A stretch of 38,130 nt of DNA from Myxosarcina sp. GA_180221_E-2-1-MAG-40_15. Lineage in GTDB: Bacteria > Cyanobacteriota > Cyanobacteriia > Cyanobacteriales > Xenococcaceae. The stretch is taken from assembly GCA_020692205.1 (NCBI GenBank), contig JAIMKV010000049.1, positions 1-38,130 on the forward strand, given 5' to 3'. The notes beneath the pieces are model-generated. The model had not been told where the DNA came from. It made no database searches and worked only from the letters and a program-made list of their open reading frames with translations. Position 1 is the first letter of the stretch; the number at the start of each line of letters is the position of its first letter. This document shows, piece after piece, positions 7,403-16,350 of this stretch. The translations under genes and the position numbers were made by a program.

Positions 7403-7798
7403 ATGCATGAAACTGATATGACCAAGGCTTTAATCTTGACGGTTAAAGATTGGTATCACTCTCAACCAGAAAAAGCCAAAATAGAAAAAATTCATTTAAT
7501 TGTCGGACAGTTTACCTGTGTCGAACCCGTTAGTCTACAGTTCGCTTTTGAAGTTCAAACCCGCAACACTTTCCTAGAAGGAGTAGAACTGGCTATTCAA
7601 GATATTCCTTTGATCGCTTTTTGTCATAGCTGCCAACAAGAATATAAACCTGAAATTGGACTGCAATATAGTTGTCCTGATTGTAAGTCACCAATGGAAG
7701 ATATTCGCTCTGGACGTGAATTAAAAATTGATCGCCTGGAATATTCATTAACAAATAATTGTAGTACCGAAGGGCAATTTGCCACTAACGATAATTAA
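7403..7798 (+). CDS. hypA: Nickel chaperone HypA
   Basis: HypA delivers Ni2+ to a target enzyme together with HypB. The 131-residue protein starts with MHE, whose N-terminal amine and His2 bind nickel in the family, and has the structural zinc site CHSCQQ...CPDC (C74, C77, C91, C94). No hydrogenase subunit or other hyp gene is in the window, while a Ni-dependent guanidine hydrolase lies upstream on the same strand. In Synechocystis an adjacent HypA/HypB-type pair is needed for GdmH activity, so this copy most likely serves GdmH rather than a hydrogenase. The gene is 11 bp after the GST gene and 19 bp before hypB. The bases before the hypA and hypB starts are alike (TAACTGAAAA then ATGCA), suggesting coordinated translation. 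Confidence 0.93.
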   Translation: MHETDMTKALILTVKDWYHSQPEKAKIEKIHLIVGQFTCVEPVSLQFAFEVQTRNTFLEGVELAIQDIPLIAFCHSCQQEYKPEIGLQYSCPDCKSPMEDIRSGRELKIDRLEYSLTNNCSTEGQFATNDN

Positions 7799-7817
7799 TT
7801 ACTATTAACTGAAAAAA

Positions 7818-8519
7818 ATGCACCAAACATTCGACGCTGCAATTGAACTAAATTTACTCCACGCCAACCAAGAAGGCGCAGATTACAACCGTGAACACTT
7901 TAATGAGTGGGGAATTACGTGTCTTAACATTATGAGTAGTCCAGGGGCTGGTAAAACTGTTCTTTTGGAACAAACCTTAGCTGCATTAAAAGATAAATTA
8001 AACATTGCCGTAATTGAAGGAGACATGACCACCGAACTAGATGCCGATCGCCTGCGTAAATACAATGTTCCTGTAATTCCGATTAATACGGGACGTTCCT
8101 GTCATTTAGATTCCAAAATGGTGGCTGGCGGCATTCATACTCTAGCACATCAATATAATCCCTCTGATTTTGACCTAGTTTTAGTAGAAAACGTCGGTAA
8201 TTTAGTTTGTCCTGCCGAATTTGAAGTAGGAGAACACGCTAAAGTCGCCTTACTCAGCGTCACTGAAGGGGAAGACAAACCCCTGAAATATCCCGTGATG
8301 TTTCAAGAAGCAGATTGCTTGTTAATTACTAAAATCGATCTCGCACCTTATTTAGATATCGACCTAGATCGCATTACTGCCAATGTGCGACAAATAAATC
8401 CTAAAGTAAAGATTATTTCTGTATCAGCGAAGACAAGTGAAGGACTAAAACAATGGTTTGCTTGGATAAGCGATCGCGTTATCGAAAATTCAACTAAACA
8501 AATCGCAACACAAGTCTAA
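7818..8519 (+). CDS. hypB: Nickel-insertion GTPase HypB
   Basis: A 233-residue SIMIBI-class GTPase that drives nickel transfer from HypA to the target. The P-loop is SSPGAGKT (40-47). GRSCHLDSK (C95, H96) holds the conserved metal site of the G domain. [31 protein letters not shown] and the guanine-specificity motif [10 protein letters not shown] follow. The N-terminal CxxCGC nickel motif and any His-rich stretch found in some HypB proteins are absent, so it does not store nickel. It pairs with hypA immediately upstream and is the last accessory gene before the symporter. Most likely it matures GdmH. Confidence 0.95.
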   Translation: MHQTFDAAIELNLLHANQEGADYNREHFNEWGITCLNIMSSPGAGKTVLLEQTLAALKDKLNIAVIEGDMTTELDADRLRKYNVPVIPINTGRSCHLDSKMVAGGIHTLAHQYNPSDFDLVLVENVGNLVCPAEFEVGEHAKVALLSVTEGEDKPLKYPVMFQEADCLLITKIDLAPYLDIDLDRITANVRQINPKVKIISVSAKTSEGLKQWFAWISDRVIENSTKQIATQV

Positions 8520-8638
8520 ATAAGTAGAAATGAACTTCTTTCTGGAAATAACCTCCAGAGATATATCTTGGTCAAAGCAGTTCGTTGCTACAAGTATCTA
8601 ATGTTATTGTTATGTGGTCATTGTTGACCAGGAGTAAT

Positions 8639-10141
8639 ATGACAGAAAAACTTCTGTTTTGGGGAATTATCATATTTTTGTTTGCCACTCTAGCAATTGG
8701 TATGTGGGCAGCAAAACAAGTAAAAGGAGATAGCGAAAACTATTTAGTGGCTGGGAGAGGATTAGTCTTACCTTTAGCCGCAGCAACTTTGATGGCGCAG
8801 TCAGTAGACTCAAACGCTACTTTAGGCAATACAGATTTAACCGCAGAATTTGGCTTTTGGGCTGGGGCATCTTTACCGATTGGATTAGCACTATGTTTGT
8901 TTCTAACAGCCCTGTTTTTTGCCAAACCGATGAACCGCATGGGTTTAATTACTCTGCCAGATTTTTATCGAGTTAAATACAATCGCCTCACTGAAGTAGT
9001 TGCTTCTTTGTTAATGGTGTTGAGTTTTTCCTTCTTGTTGGCCGGTAACTTAGTTGCTGGAGGGTATTTATTTCAAGCGTTTTTAGGCACGAGTTACATA
9101 GCAGGTGTAATGTTGCTGGCAATTGTTGTCTTTATTTATACCGCTAGCGGCGGATTATTTGCCGTAGCCTATACCGATGCCATTCAAGTTGCGATCGCTT
9201 TTATTGGTTCGATGGGTTTGCTGGTCTTTATGGCTGTTAACTTTGGTTTAGATATACCTGCTGATACTGGTCCTTTAGCCCTAGCACAACTAAGTGATCC
9301 TGCCGCTGGTGCTGCAATTAACTGGGCAACTCTATTAGCTTTGGGATTGGGAGATATTGTAGCGATTGACTTCATGGCGAGAGTCTTTGCCTCAGAAAGT
9401 CCCGAAACGGCTCAGAGAGCTTGTTTAATTGGCTGTGCTGGCACTTTGATTATTGGCATTCCTTTCTCCTTAATTGCCCTATCTGCACCTCAAATTCTCG
9501 CCGATGCAGGAATTACTCCTGATGGACCAATTCTTTACGCACTTTTGAATGGAATCGTTCCTCCCTTACTATCATTATTGGTAATAGTGGCAATTCTTTC
9601 TGCTTCTCTTTCTACGGCGGACGGCGCAATCTTAGGAACTTCTTCCGTCATCGCCCACAACATAATAGGCATTCGTTCTGACGACCATAACGCAGCAGGA
9701 GACAGACTGTTGTTAGTTACCCGCGTTATGGCTTTTGTGGTTACGGCATTAGGAGTATTCTTCGCCTTAAAAGTGCCTCAAACTGGAGTTTTACTACTAT
9801 TAGCTTTCGATTTGGGTTTTGCAGGTCTGCTAGTTCCCTTAGCTGGAGGACTTTACTGGAGTAAGGCAACTTGGCAAGGTGCGCTATCTTGTATTATTCT
9901 TGGTTCGCTGACGCGACTGGTATTTTTTGTGCTAATGCCTACTGCCTTCGGCATCGACAATACTTTACTATATATCCCTAACAATATTTTTACGGCGGAT
10001 TTTGATGGTTTCCCTACTTTAATTAGTCCTTTAGTCGGATTAGCCGCATTTATAATTATTTCCAATTTGACACGGGGAAGTAAAGTTACACCAGGGCGTG
10101 TGCAGTCTGAGGCGAGAGAAGCATCAGTGTATCGTAGTTAA
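8639..10141 (+). CDS. Sodium:solute symporter (SSS family), candidate guanidine importer
   Basis: A 500-residue inner-membrane protein with about 13 hydrophobic helices. The family signature region is present: GMWAAKQVKGDSENYLVAGR after helix 1, SVDSNATLG in the unwound part of the second helix, YTASGGLFAVAYTDAIQ and later SASLSTADGAILG, whose Ser/Thr residues form the Na2 sodium site. I chose the ATG at 8639 because AGGAG lies four bases before it; the frame is open back to a TTG at 8585. The gene is 119 bp after hypB on the same strand. In Synechocystis the gdmH-hypA-hypB locus is followed by an ABC transporter; here an SSS protein holds that place. Guanidinium is therefore a reasonable substrate guess, but urea, amino acids or other solutes are equally served by this family. 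Confidence 0.88.
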   Translation: MTEKLLFWGIIIFLFATLAIGMWAAKQVKGDSENYLVAGRGLVLPLAAATLMAQSVDSNATLGNTDLTAEFGFWAGASLPIGLALCLFLTALFFAKPMNRMGLITLPDFYRVKYNRLTEVVASLLMVLSFSFLLAGNLVAGGYLFQAFLGTSYIAGVMLLAIVVFIYTASGGLFAVAYTDAIQVAIAFIGSMGLLVFMAVNFGLDIPADTGPLALAQLSDPAAGAAINWATLLALGLGDIVAIDFMARVFASESPETAQRACLIGCAGTLIIGIPFSLIALSAPQILADAGITPDGPILYALLNGIVPPLLSLLVIVAILSASLSTADGAILGTSSVIAHNIIGIRSDDHNAAGDRLLLVTRVMAFVVTALGVFFALKVPQTGVLLLLAFDLGFAGLLVPLAGGLYWSKATWQGALSCIILGSLTRLVFFVLMPTAFGIDNTLLYIPNNIFTADFDGFPTLISPLVGLAAFIIISNLTRGSKVTPGRVQSEAREASVYRS

Positions 10142-10160
10142 TGAGCGATCGCAATTACGA

Positions 10161-10529
10161 TTAACGGTAGTAAGTAACGCCACGATATTTTAATTTGGTT
10201 TTCTGCTTTGGTTTTAAAGCCTTAGTTCTTTCCGTTTGTAAAGTTAAATCCCAAGCGCGATCGAGTTTTTCTACTTCAGCTAAAAACCAGCAATTTTCCA
10301 GAAATTTCCGTTTATGATCGTACCAAAATCTAATTGGATCGAAAACGGGTTTTGATTCAGACTTGCCAAATAGCTGTTTGATATAGTTTAGCCAAGGAAA
10401 TTTAGGATTAATTCGGGCTTTAAGACAATTTCCGCGATAAATAAGCTCTTGGTTTGGTATTCCTACTGCTGATGCGGAAAAACTTGGATTTTCTTCTTGA
10501 TATTGAACTCCCCGATAAGTTAGCTTCAT
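10161..10529 (-). CDS. DUF4278 domain protein
   Basis: A 122-residue basic protein of the cyanobacterial DUF4278 family. The hallmark MKLTYRGVQYQE forms the N-terminus, and a second copy, LKYRGVTYYR, forms the extreme C-terminus, so the protein is framed by two LxYRGVxY motifs. A third, weaker one (LIYRGNCLKA) lies near residue 30. The start at 10529 is favoured by GGAGG eight bases upstream of ATG; the GTG three codons earlier overlaps that ribosome site. No membrane segments or signal peptide are visible. It is convergent with the symporter gene, 19 bp apart. The function of the family is not known. Confidence 0.85.
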   Translation of the reverse strand: MKLTYRGVQYQEENPSFSASAVGIPNQELIYRGNCLKARINPKFPWLNYIKQLFGKSESKPVFDPIRFWYDHKRKFLENCWFLAEVEKLDRAWDLTLQTERTKALKPKQKTKLKYRGVTYYR

Positions 10530-10894
10530 TTTCTCCACCTCCGTTACTCTGTCATGATTGAGGTGCGTTCCTTCAGGATTTTGGGATTACTCCTTACTTC
10601 CGTCTTTTCTCCCACGAACATAGAAAAGATGAACGATTTAGTAACTCTATCTTTATGATAATCAATAATTACCGATCCAAAGGTGGTGTAATTACTATTT
10701 GTTCAATATTGTTTTAGCTACTGTACAAGAGTTAAAGTGAACACTCATCAGTAGTCCAAGGTCGGGATTAAAACCAGCTTTTGCCGCCTAGTTGGATCAT
10801 TTCACCTAAACTAAAATTCCCACGACACAACTAAAATTTTGTTGTTGATCTCAAAGTATTAGAATTAAATCATGATTAAATTTGGCAAGTAGCC
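10530..10894. other. Divergent intergenic region, nothing specific seen
   Basis: This 365-bp gap lies between the DUF4278 gene (leftward) and the SLH lipoprotein gene (rightward) and must hold both promoters. I see no tRNA, riboswitch motif, strong palindrome or convincing small reading frame. It is AT-rich, without the GCGATCGC octamer. Confidence 0.5.
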
Positions 10895-12280
10895 ATGCTA
10901 TTCAAATACCACAATCGCTCTGCGATTCAAGCAGTTATATTAACCAGTTTATTATTAGCTGGCTGCGGTAATAGTGCAGCCATAGAAAGCTTGGTCAGTG
11001 CCGATCCTCGGTTAAAAGAGATTAAACAACAATCTCAAGCAACCAGGTTAGAAGCATCTCAAGATTCAGCACCCGTTAAAGATAATGATTCATTGTCTGC
11101 AACACCTCCATCTGGAGAAGCGGCAGCTCAAAGTTCCGTACCATCAAACTTTCCTGCTTCTTTTCCCGTTTATCCTCAAGCTAAGCTACAAGAGACTAAG
11201 TCCGAAGGCGATAATTCAGGAATGCTAGTGTGGAACACTACCGACAACCGCAAAGCAGTTGCGGATTATTATCAGACAGAATTATTAGCCAACGATTGGG
11301 AGATAATTAAACCATTTACGCTTAATCCCGAGCAAAAAATAGCTAGAGCGATCGCTGTCAAAGACGATCTAAAGGTAGAGATGACTCTCTTACCCTTGGC
11401 TGAGGCTGCTGAATCAGATAACAACAATACTCAGCTTTCAGTGAGCTATCGTCCTCGATCACAAGATATACCTGAGTCGGAGATTCAGGCGACCAATCCC
11501 GCCGAAAATAGCCAGCCAGCTCAAAATAACCAGGGTCAAACTCAACAACCAACTCAGCGCGCAAGCAGCTCCAAACCAAACAATCAGGCTGATTTTGCCG
11601 ATTTGGATGAAGTTTCAGAGCAATTGCAGCAACCCTTAGAATCGGTTGCTGCCTTAGGTGTTTTGACTCCTTATACTGGTGAGGCTAACGTTGAGCTGTC
11701 TAAATTTGCTCCCAATAAAATAATTACGCGCGGAGAATATGCTCGTTGGCTAATTACGGCCAACAATCGTTACTATAGCGATAATCCAGGTAAGAAAATT
11801 TACGTTGCGACTGAAACCAACCAGCCAGCCTTTCAGGATGTCAAGCCAAACGATCCAGATTTCGCCGCAATCCAAAGTTTAGCCGAGGCAGGCTTAATTC
11901 CTTCTCGATTAACCGAAGACAATACTAACCTGCTTTTTAGACCAGATGCACCTTTGACCAGAGAAGACTTGATTACTTGGAAAGTACCATTAGATACGCG
12001 CCAGTCTTTACCCAAAGCATCGATTGAAGCGATAGAAGAAAGTTGGGGATTTCAAGATGCAGAAAGTATTGATTCTGCTGCCATCAGAGCTTTGTATGCA
12101 GACTTTCAAAATGGCGATCGCTCAAACATTAGGCGTATTTTTGGCTATACAACTCTCTTTCAACCCAAAAAACCGATAACTAGGGCAGAAGCTGGTGCTT
12201 CGCTATGGTATTTTGGCTTTCAAGGGGACGGGATTACAGCGCGGGAAGTTTTGGACTCGACTACAGATGTAGACAGTTAA
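10895..12280 (+). CDS. Lipoprotein with SLH-like region
   Basis: A 461-residue envelope protein. The start is a lipoprotein signal peptide with lipobox LLAGC (Cys24). Residues 28-85 are low-complexity polar. Residues about 90-190 form a domain beginning FPASFPVYPQAKL and containing WNTTDNRKAVADYYQTELLANDW, a pattern seen in small extracytoplasmic modules. A Gln/Asn-rich linker (about 195-230) follows, then S-layer-homology-like repeats: ITRGEYARWLITANNRYY (about 285-300), AFQDVKPNDPDFAAIQSLAEAGLI (about 312-335), PLTREDLITW, and a last segment ending KPITRAEAGASLWYFG. SLH repeats bind wall polymers or peptidoglycan, so the protein probably links the outer membrane or inner leaflet to the wall. 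Its precise task is unknown. Confidence 0.85.
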   Translation: MLFKYHNRSAIQAVILTSLLLAGCGNSAAIESLVSADPRLKEIKQQSQATRLEASQDSAPVKDNDSLSATPPSGEAAAQSSVPSNFPASFPVYPQAKLQETKSEGDNSGMLVWNTTDNRKAVADYYQTELLANDWEIIKPFTLNPEQKIARAIAVKDDLKVEMTLLPLAEAAESDNNNTQLSVSYRPRSQDIPESEIQATNPAENSQPAQNNQGQTQQPTQRASSSKPNNQADFADLDEVSEQLQQPLESVAALGVLTPYTGEANVELSKFAPNKIITRGEYARWLITANNRYYSDNPGKKIYVATETNQPAFQDVKPNDPDFAAIQSLAEAGLIPSRLTEDNTNLLFRPDAPLTREDLITWKVPLDTRQSLPKASIEAIEESWGFQDAESIDSAAIRALYADFQNGDRSNIRRIFGYTTLFQPKKPITRAEAGASLWYFGFQGDGITAREVLDSTTDVDS

Positions 12281-12384
12281 CGATCAGCTTCATTGTATTA
12301 GGGATTTAGGGCTTAAGAGGTATTTAACAGCTTATCGCTTAAAATCCTTAAATATAAACGAAGCAAATTCACATTGAACATTAA

Positions 12385-13071
12385 GTGATTAGTAAATTAC
12401 TGTCTACCGCAGTCAAGCTTTATTTGCGATCGCAAGTTGAGCAAGCAGAAGATTTGCAGCTTAAAATCCTGGGCAAAAATCAGCAAATTCTTCAGGGCTA
12501 TATTCCTCAAATACTGCTTAGCTGTAGTTGTACTGTTTATCAAGGGCTTTACCTACGTCAAATTGAACTCAATGGTTCAAATATTAGCTTTAATTTAGCC
12601 GAGGTGATGCGCAAGAAACCCTTAAAACTGCTCGAACCAGTTATGGTGGAAATTCAGTTAAGATTGGATGCTGCGGATTTACAGGCTTCTCTTAATTCGC
12701 CATTGTTACAAAGCGGTTTGTCTGACTTGTGGCAGATGGTTTTGTCAATCCAGCAAATAGATGCTTCTAGCGTTTTAGCTAATTTAGCCATTGAATGGCA
12801 GAGTATTGCGATCGCCAATGAAGGTTTGAACCTCACAGGTAGATATCAAGATGCTTTAGGAGAACAAGAATTTGCTTTATCTACGGGAATAAATTTACCT
12901 GATAGCCATACTCTTTGTTTGTCTCCATTAAAAATTATTGATCAATCTTTTGCTTTTGCTGAGATCCACAATGAACTCAAGATCGATCTGGGAACAAATG
13001 TGGCTCTCGAACAATTAGTTATTGAATCTGAGCAAATTATCTGTTCAGGAAAAATTAAGATTCACAATTAA
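12385..13071 (+). CDS. DUF2993 (LmeA-type) lipid-binding-like protein
   Basis: A 228-residue protein of the DUF2993 family, common in cyanobacteria and related to the actinobacterial LmeA, which binds phospholipids. Recognised segments are the N-terminal AVKLYLRSQVEQAEDLQLKI, QILQGYIPQILLSCS, IELNGSNISFNLAEV and alternating short beta strands to the end. The gene starts with GTG. There is no signal peptide in this reading, so it may act on the cytosolic face of a membrane. It is 104 bp after the lipoprotein gene on the same strand and could be co-transcribed with it; the two together suggest envelope maintenance. The biochemical function in cyanobacteria is not established. Confidence 0.8.
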   Translation: MISKLLSTAVKLYLRSQVEQAEDLQLKILGKNQQILQGYIPQILLSCSCTVYQGLYLRQIELNGSNISFNLAEVMRKKPLKLLEPVMVEIQLRLDAADLQASLNSPLLQSGLSDLWQMVLSIQQIDASSVLANLAIEWQSIAIANEGLNLTGRYQDALGEQEFALSTGINLPDSHTLCLSPLKIIDQSFAFAEIHNELKIDLGTNVALEQLVIESEQIICSGKIKIHN

Positions 13072-13090
13072 ATGCGTGATGAATGTGTTG

Positions 13091-14251
13091 CTAGAGCGCG
13101 TGAGGATCGCTGTAGGCAGGATTGGTAATAAACTCTTCATCAGTCAGACTTTGCAAAAAGGCAATTAAATCGCTAATTTCTGGTTCAGTAATTTCAAATC
13201 CCTTGATAAAGCCACTTTTATAAGGATTAGCGCTGCCTACTCCTGCCCATTCTCCTTGAGTAATCGTTCTGCCTCCAGCCTGATAATGAGCGATCGCATC
13301 TCGTAAAGTAGCCACGCTACCATCGTGCATATAAGGTGCAGTCAAGGCAATATTACGCAAGCTAGGAGCTTTAAAACGCCCCATATCTTGAACTTCTTGG
13401 GTAATTTCGTTTATTCCCGTATTTTGTGGCGGATAACTACCCTGACCATCAAGATTATATAAACCAGTATTGTGAAATGCTGTTTCAGTAAATGCCAAAT
13501 TTTCATGCTTTACCGAATCGCTAAAGTTAATTCCCCCATGACAGTGAAAACATTCTGTCCGTTCGCTATTGAATAGCTTTTCGCCTCGTTTAGCAGCAGC
13601 CGAAATAGCGTTAGTTTCTCCTTGATAACGATAGCGATCATAAGGAGAATTAAAAGAAACTAAGCTTCTTTGAAAACTGGCGATCGCCTTGGTCAAATTA
13701 CTAAGATTAACTGGCTGTTCGGCGCTAAAAGCTTTGGCAAACATTTGACGATATTGAGGATCGTTTTGCATCCATTGAATTATCTGTTGTTCTTTACCTA
13801 CCATGCCCATCTCTAGGGGATGTTCCCCAAACAATGGAATTAATGCCTGATTTTCTAAGCTAGTCATGAGCGGGTTTGCCCATGTCAGCACAGAAGTATA
13901 AGCGACATTAGCCAAACTCATTGAATTACGAGTATGCTGTTCATTAGTTGAACCCAATGCCACTTGCTTACCATCGGTAAAGGCTAAAGACTGCTGATGA
14001 CAAGAGGCACAGGAATACTGCCCCGTAATCGATAGACGTGGTTCATAAAAAAGATGTCTACCCAATTCAACTTTCGCGGCAGTCATTGGATTATCTTCAG
14101 GAACTACGGGTTTTGGTGTCCACTCTGGTAAATTCCAGTTATATTCAGTTGTGCTTAAATGCCCGTCTGTCGCCATAGCTTGACTTAAGCCGATGGAGAG
14201 ACAAATAGACAGAACAAAAGCAACCAGCAAGTTGAGAAGGCGATCGCCCAT
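13091..14251 (-). CDS. mbnH: MbnH-type di-heme cytochrome c enzyme
   Basis: A periplasmic 386-residue di-heme protein of the MauG/bacterial cytochrome c peroxidase superfamily. A signal peptide (1-27, cleavage near AMA) is followed by YNWNLPEWTPKPVVPEDNPM, the typical start of the MbnH (MXAN_0977) branch. Heme-binding motifs are CASCH (81-85) and CFHCH (234-238); GEHPLEMGM near 142 and YMHDGS (307-312) are conserved too. In methanotrophs MbnH oxidises a tryptophan of its partner MbnP to kynurenine, creating a copper site. Here the MbnP gene lies immediately upstream on the same strand with an 87-bp gap, so the pair is complete. A generic cytochrome c peroxidase role is the alternative, but the neighbour makes MbnH much more likely. 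Confidence 0.93.
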   Translation of the reverse strand: MGDRLLNLLVAFVLSICLSIGLSQAMATDGHLSTTEYNWNLPEWTPKPVVPEDNPMTAAKVELGRHLFYEPRLSITGQYSCASCHQQSLAFTDGKQVALGSTNEQHTRNSMSLANVAYTSVLTWANPLMTSLENQALIPLFGEHPLEMGMVGKEQQIIQWMQNDPQYRQMFAKAFSAEQPVNLSNLTKAIASFQRSLVSFNSPYDRYRYQGETNAISAAAKRGEKLFNSERTECFHCHGGINFSDSVKHENLAFTETAFHNTGLYNLDGQGSYPPQNTGINEITQEVQDMGRFKAPSLRNIALTAPYMHDGSVATLRDAIAHYQAGGRTITQGEWAGVGSANPYKSGFIKGFEITEPEISDLIAFLQSLTDEEFITNPAYSDPHAL

Positions 14252-14338
14252 GCGATTAATAGGTGTAAATTTATATGTGGATTTGTCAAGTGGTTAAAGT
14301 AGAACAGTGCTAAATTTTTAACCTACAGCGATTAAGAA

Positions 14339-15280
14339 CTACTCAACCCAGAAGAAATTTTGTTCAGAGTCAGCTACATCACCAGAAGATAAGTTAAGAC
14401 TTTGCATAATTGGCAGGCAATCACCATCTTCTGGGGAAGACATACACCCATTAGGGGTATTAGCTTCATTGGTAGTCAAGTCGCTTTCGGCTAATAGTTC
14501 AGCTAAATCAGCAACGACTACATTATCTTCAAAAGAGAAATCTTCTAACACCACATCGACGCGATTAGGATTGGCACAGCCAAACAAATCGCTTTGGGCT
14601 GACTCGGAACATCCTGTACTACCCAAATGAATTAAGTAAGCATTGCTGCCAGCATCTTGATGAGTATCCTGTCCATGCTGGAAAATGCCAGTTTGATTGC
14701 TGTGTCCCCCGCTAGTTTCCGCAACATTAGTGATTGCCTGTTCGGTTTCTAGATCTACCCGCAAAAATTTATAACCCCCCTGCCAATTCCACCACATCGA
14801 AGTTAGGTTAAGCGGCGACGGTGCGATCGCCGCATCACTATGATTAAGATTTTGGGGGACTCCCATCGTAAACTGTAAACTTTGATAATCACCTTCAGGC
14901 ACTGTCCCAACTATCATGGTATTCATCTCGGCTGTACCGTTATCACAGGCACTAGTTCCATCTTCAAAGTCTAGTAGAGCGACATTTTGATGTTGCCATT
15001 TGCCGTCTTGTGCTAATTCGAGGGGAACAGCATTACCTGCTTCGTCAATTAAAGCCACATCGGATACATAAAAGCGAAAGTCGGTAGGAGTGATGGTAGA
15101 TTGATTAACTCCAACTCCCTCATAGCTTTCACCACAGGAAAATTCGCGATCGCCTACCCATGCCTCAAAATTAATCGCAATTTTCTGCGTGTCAGTTTGA
15201 GCCTGAACCTGACCATAAGCACCCAGGGCAGTGACTACAGCTAGTAATATAGATTTTCGCTTTAATGATAAGAACATCAA
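14339..15280 (-). CDS. mbnP: MbnP-type copper-binding periplasmic protein
   Basis: The 'metallo-mystery pair' four-Cys protein, 313 residues, secreted by a signal peptide cut near residue 28 (QVQA-Q). Family landmarks are DFRFYVSDVALID (67-79), NLTSMWWNWQGGYKFLRVDL (158-177) with the cluster of tryptophans of which one is oxidised by MbnH in known pairs, and YLIHLGSTGC (215-224). Six cysteines (49, 112, 224, 234, 279, 288) could make three disulfides. A His-containing insertion near 192-208 (GGHSNQ, QHGQDTHQD) offers extra metal ligands. It lies downstream of a metal ABC ATPase and upstream of MbnH on one strand, which suggests a joint role in periplasmic metal handling. Copper is known for the family; the metal used here is unproven. 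Confidence 0.92.
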   Translation of the reverse strand: MMFLSLKRKSILLAVVTALGAYGQVQAQTDTQKIAINFEAWVGDREFSCGESYEGVGVNQSTITPTDFRFYVSDVALIDEAGNAVPLELAQDGKWQHQNVALLDFEDGTSACDNGTAEMNTMIVGTVPEGDYQSLQFTMGVPQNLNHSDAAIAPSPLNLTSMWWNWQGGYKFLRVDLETEQAITNVAETSGGHSNQTGIFQHGQDTHQDAGSNAYLIHLGSTGCSESAQSDLFGCANPNRVDVVLEDFSFEDNVVVADLAELLAESDLTTNEANTPNGCMSSPEDGDCLPIMQSLNLSSGDVADSEQNFFWVE

Positions 15281-15413
15281 TTTAGTTTTTTGAACTAATA
15301 AAATACAGACAAAGTGTCATCGTATCGAAGCATCAGTGCTATTGTCCAAAGACAGTCTGTAGAACTTTGTGAATTTGATGCTGATTTAAACATCAACTAA
15401 TTCACGGAAATAA

Positions 15414-16154
15414 TTAATTTTCCTCAGCAAAAAACATTACTTTACCACCGTATGCCCGTTGCAGATTTTCCTCTTTTAATACCTGTTGTCGTTGTCCTGC
15501 GGCAATTAGTTCTTTATTGAGTAAAATCAATTCATCAAAGTTAGTGATCGATTCACCCAAGTCATGATTGACTACTACAACAATTTTGCCGACCTCTGCT
15601 AAGCGATGAAAAATATTAAAGATAATATTTTCCGTCTTTTGATCTACTCCCACAAAAGGCTCATCAAAAAAAAACACTTCGGCTTGTTGTGCCAAAGATC
15701 TAGCCAGAAATACCCGTTGTTGCTGTCCCCCTGAAAGCTGACCGATCGGACGATTTTTGTAGTCGCTCATTTCTACTTGTTCTAGTGCCAACATTCCTTG
15801 TCGACGGCTAACACTAGAGAAACGACGAAACCAGCCAGTTTTACGGACTCTACCCATCATGACTACATCCCAGACAGTTACGGGATATGTCCAGTCAATT
15901 TGCGATCGCTGAGGTACATAGGCAATCTTGTCTAAATGGTGTTGTAGGGGTTGACCATCATAAGACACTGAACCAGTATTAGCAGGAATCAAACCCAGCA
16001 TGGCTTTAACCAAGGTACTTTTGCCCGCACCATTGGGGCCAAAAACTCCTGTAACTTTCCCTGGCACTAGATTGAGAGAAATATCGCGCAATGCTTCTAC
16101 TGTACGGTAACAAACTCCTAAATTGTCAATGGCGATCGCGCTATCATAGCTCAT
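15414..16154 (-). CDS. Zinc/manganese-type ABC transporter ATPase
   Basis: A 246-residue ATP-binding subunit of the cluster 9 (zinc/manganese/iron) ABC importers. Walker A is GPNGAGKST (39-47), the Q-loop region reads YVPQRSQIDWTYPVTVWDVVMMGR (79-102), typical of ZnuC/MntB-like proteins, the signature is LSGGQQQRV (140-148) and Walker B FFFDEP (161-166) is followed by FVGVD. It is divergent from the gene for a metal-binding lipoprotein 251 bp away. The third component, a membrane permease, is not found in this window. Downstream on the same strand come mbnP and mbnH. It energises metal uptake from the periplasm; the choice between zinc and manganese is discussed under the binding protein. Confidence 0.92.
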   Translation of the reverse strand: MSYDSAIAIDNLGVCYRTVEALRDISLNLVPGKVTGVFGPNGAGKSTLVKAMLGLIPANTGSVSYDGQPLQHHLDKIAYVPQRSQIDWTYPVTVWDVVMMGRVRKTGWFRRFSSVSRRQGMLALEQVEMSDYKNRPIGQLSGGQQQRVFLARSLAQQAEVFFFDEPFVGVDQKTENIIFNIFHRLAEVGKIVVVVNHDLGESITNFDELILLNKELIAAGQRQQVLKEENLQRAYGGKVMFFAEEN

Positions 16155-16350
16155 TACGATACTCCTAAGTGGATTTAATAGATTTAATCAAGCCTTTTCG
16201 GTTCTGTCTAATGATCATTAAATTCAAGTTGTTAAACCTTGCCCTCCGTCCACGGCTATAAGCTTTAAATCGAAACCGAGGGTCAATTTTCTCTTGAGGA
16301 TAGAGGCTTATATCTTTAGTACTACTATTGGTTAATTAGAATATGAAAAG

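Noticed and set aside
7403-8519. hypAB as part of a hydrogenase maturation operon
   Set aside because: No hydrogenase subunits or hypC, D, E or F are in the window, and the pair sits downstream of the Ni-dependent gdmH on the same strand.
8521-8580. Small hairpin TCTGGA/TCCAGA between hypB and the symporter as a terminator
   Set aside because: Only six base pairs and no T run; too weak to separate the genes.
13091-14251. Simple cytochrome c peroxidase
   Set aside because: The N-terminal signature and the adjacent MbnP gene place it in the MbnH branch.
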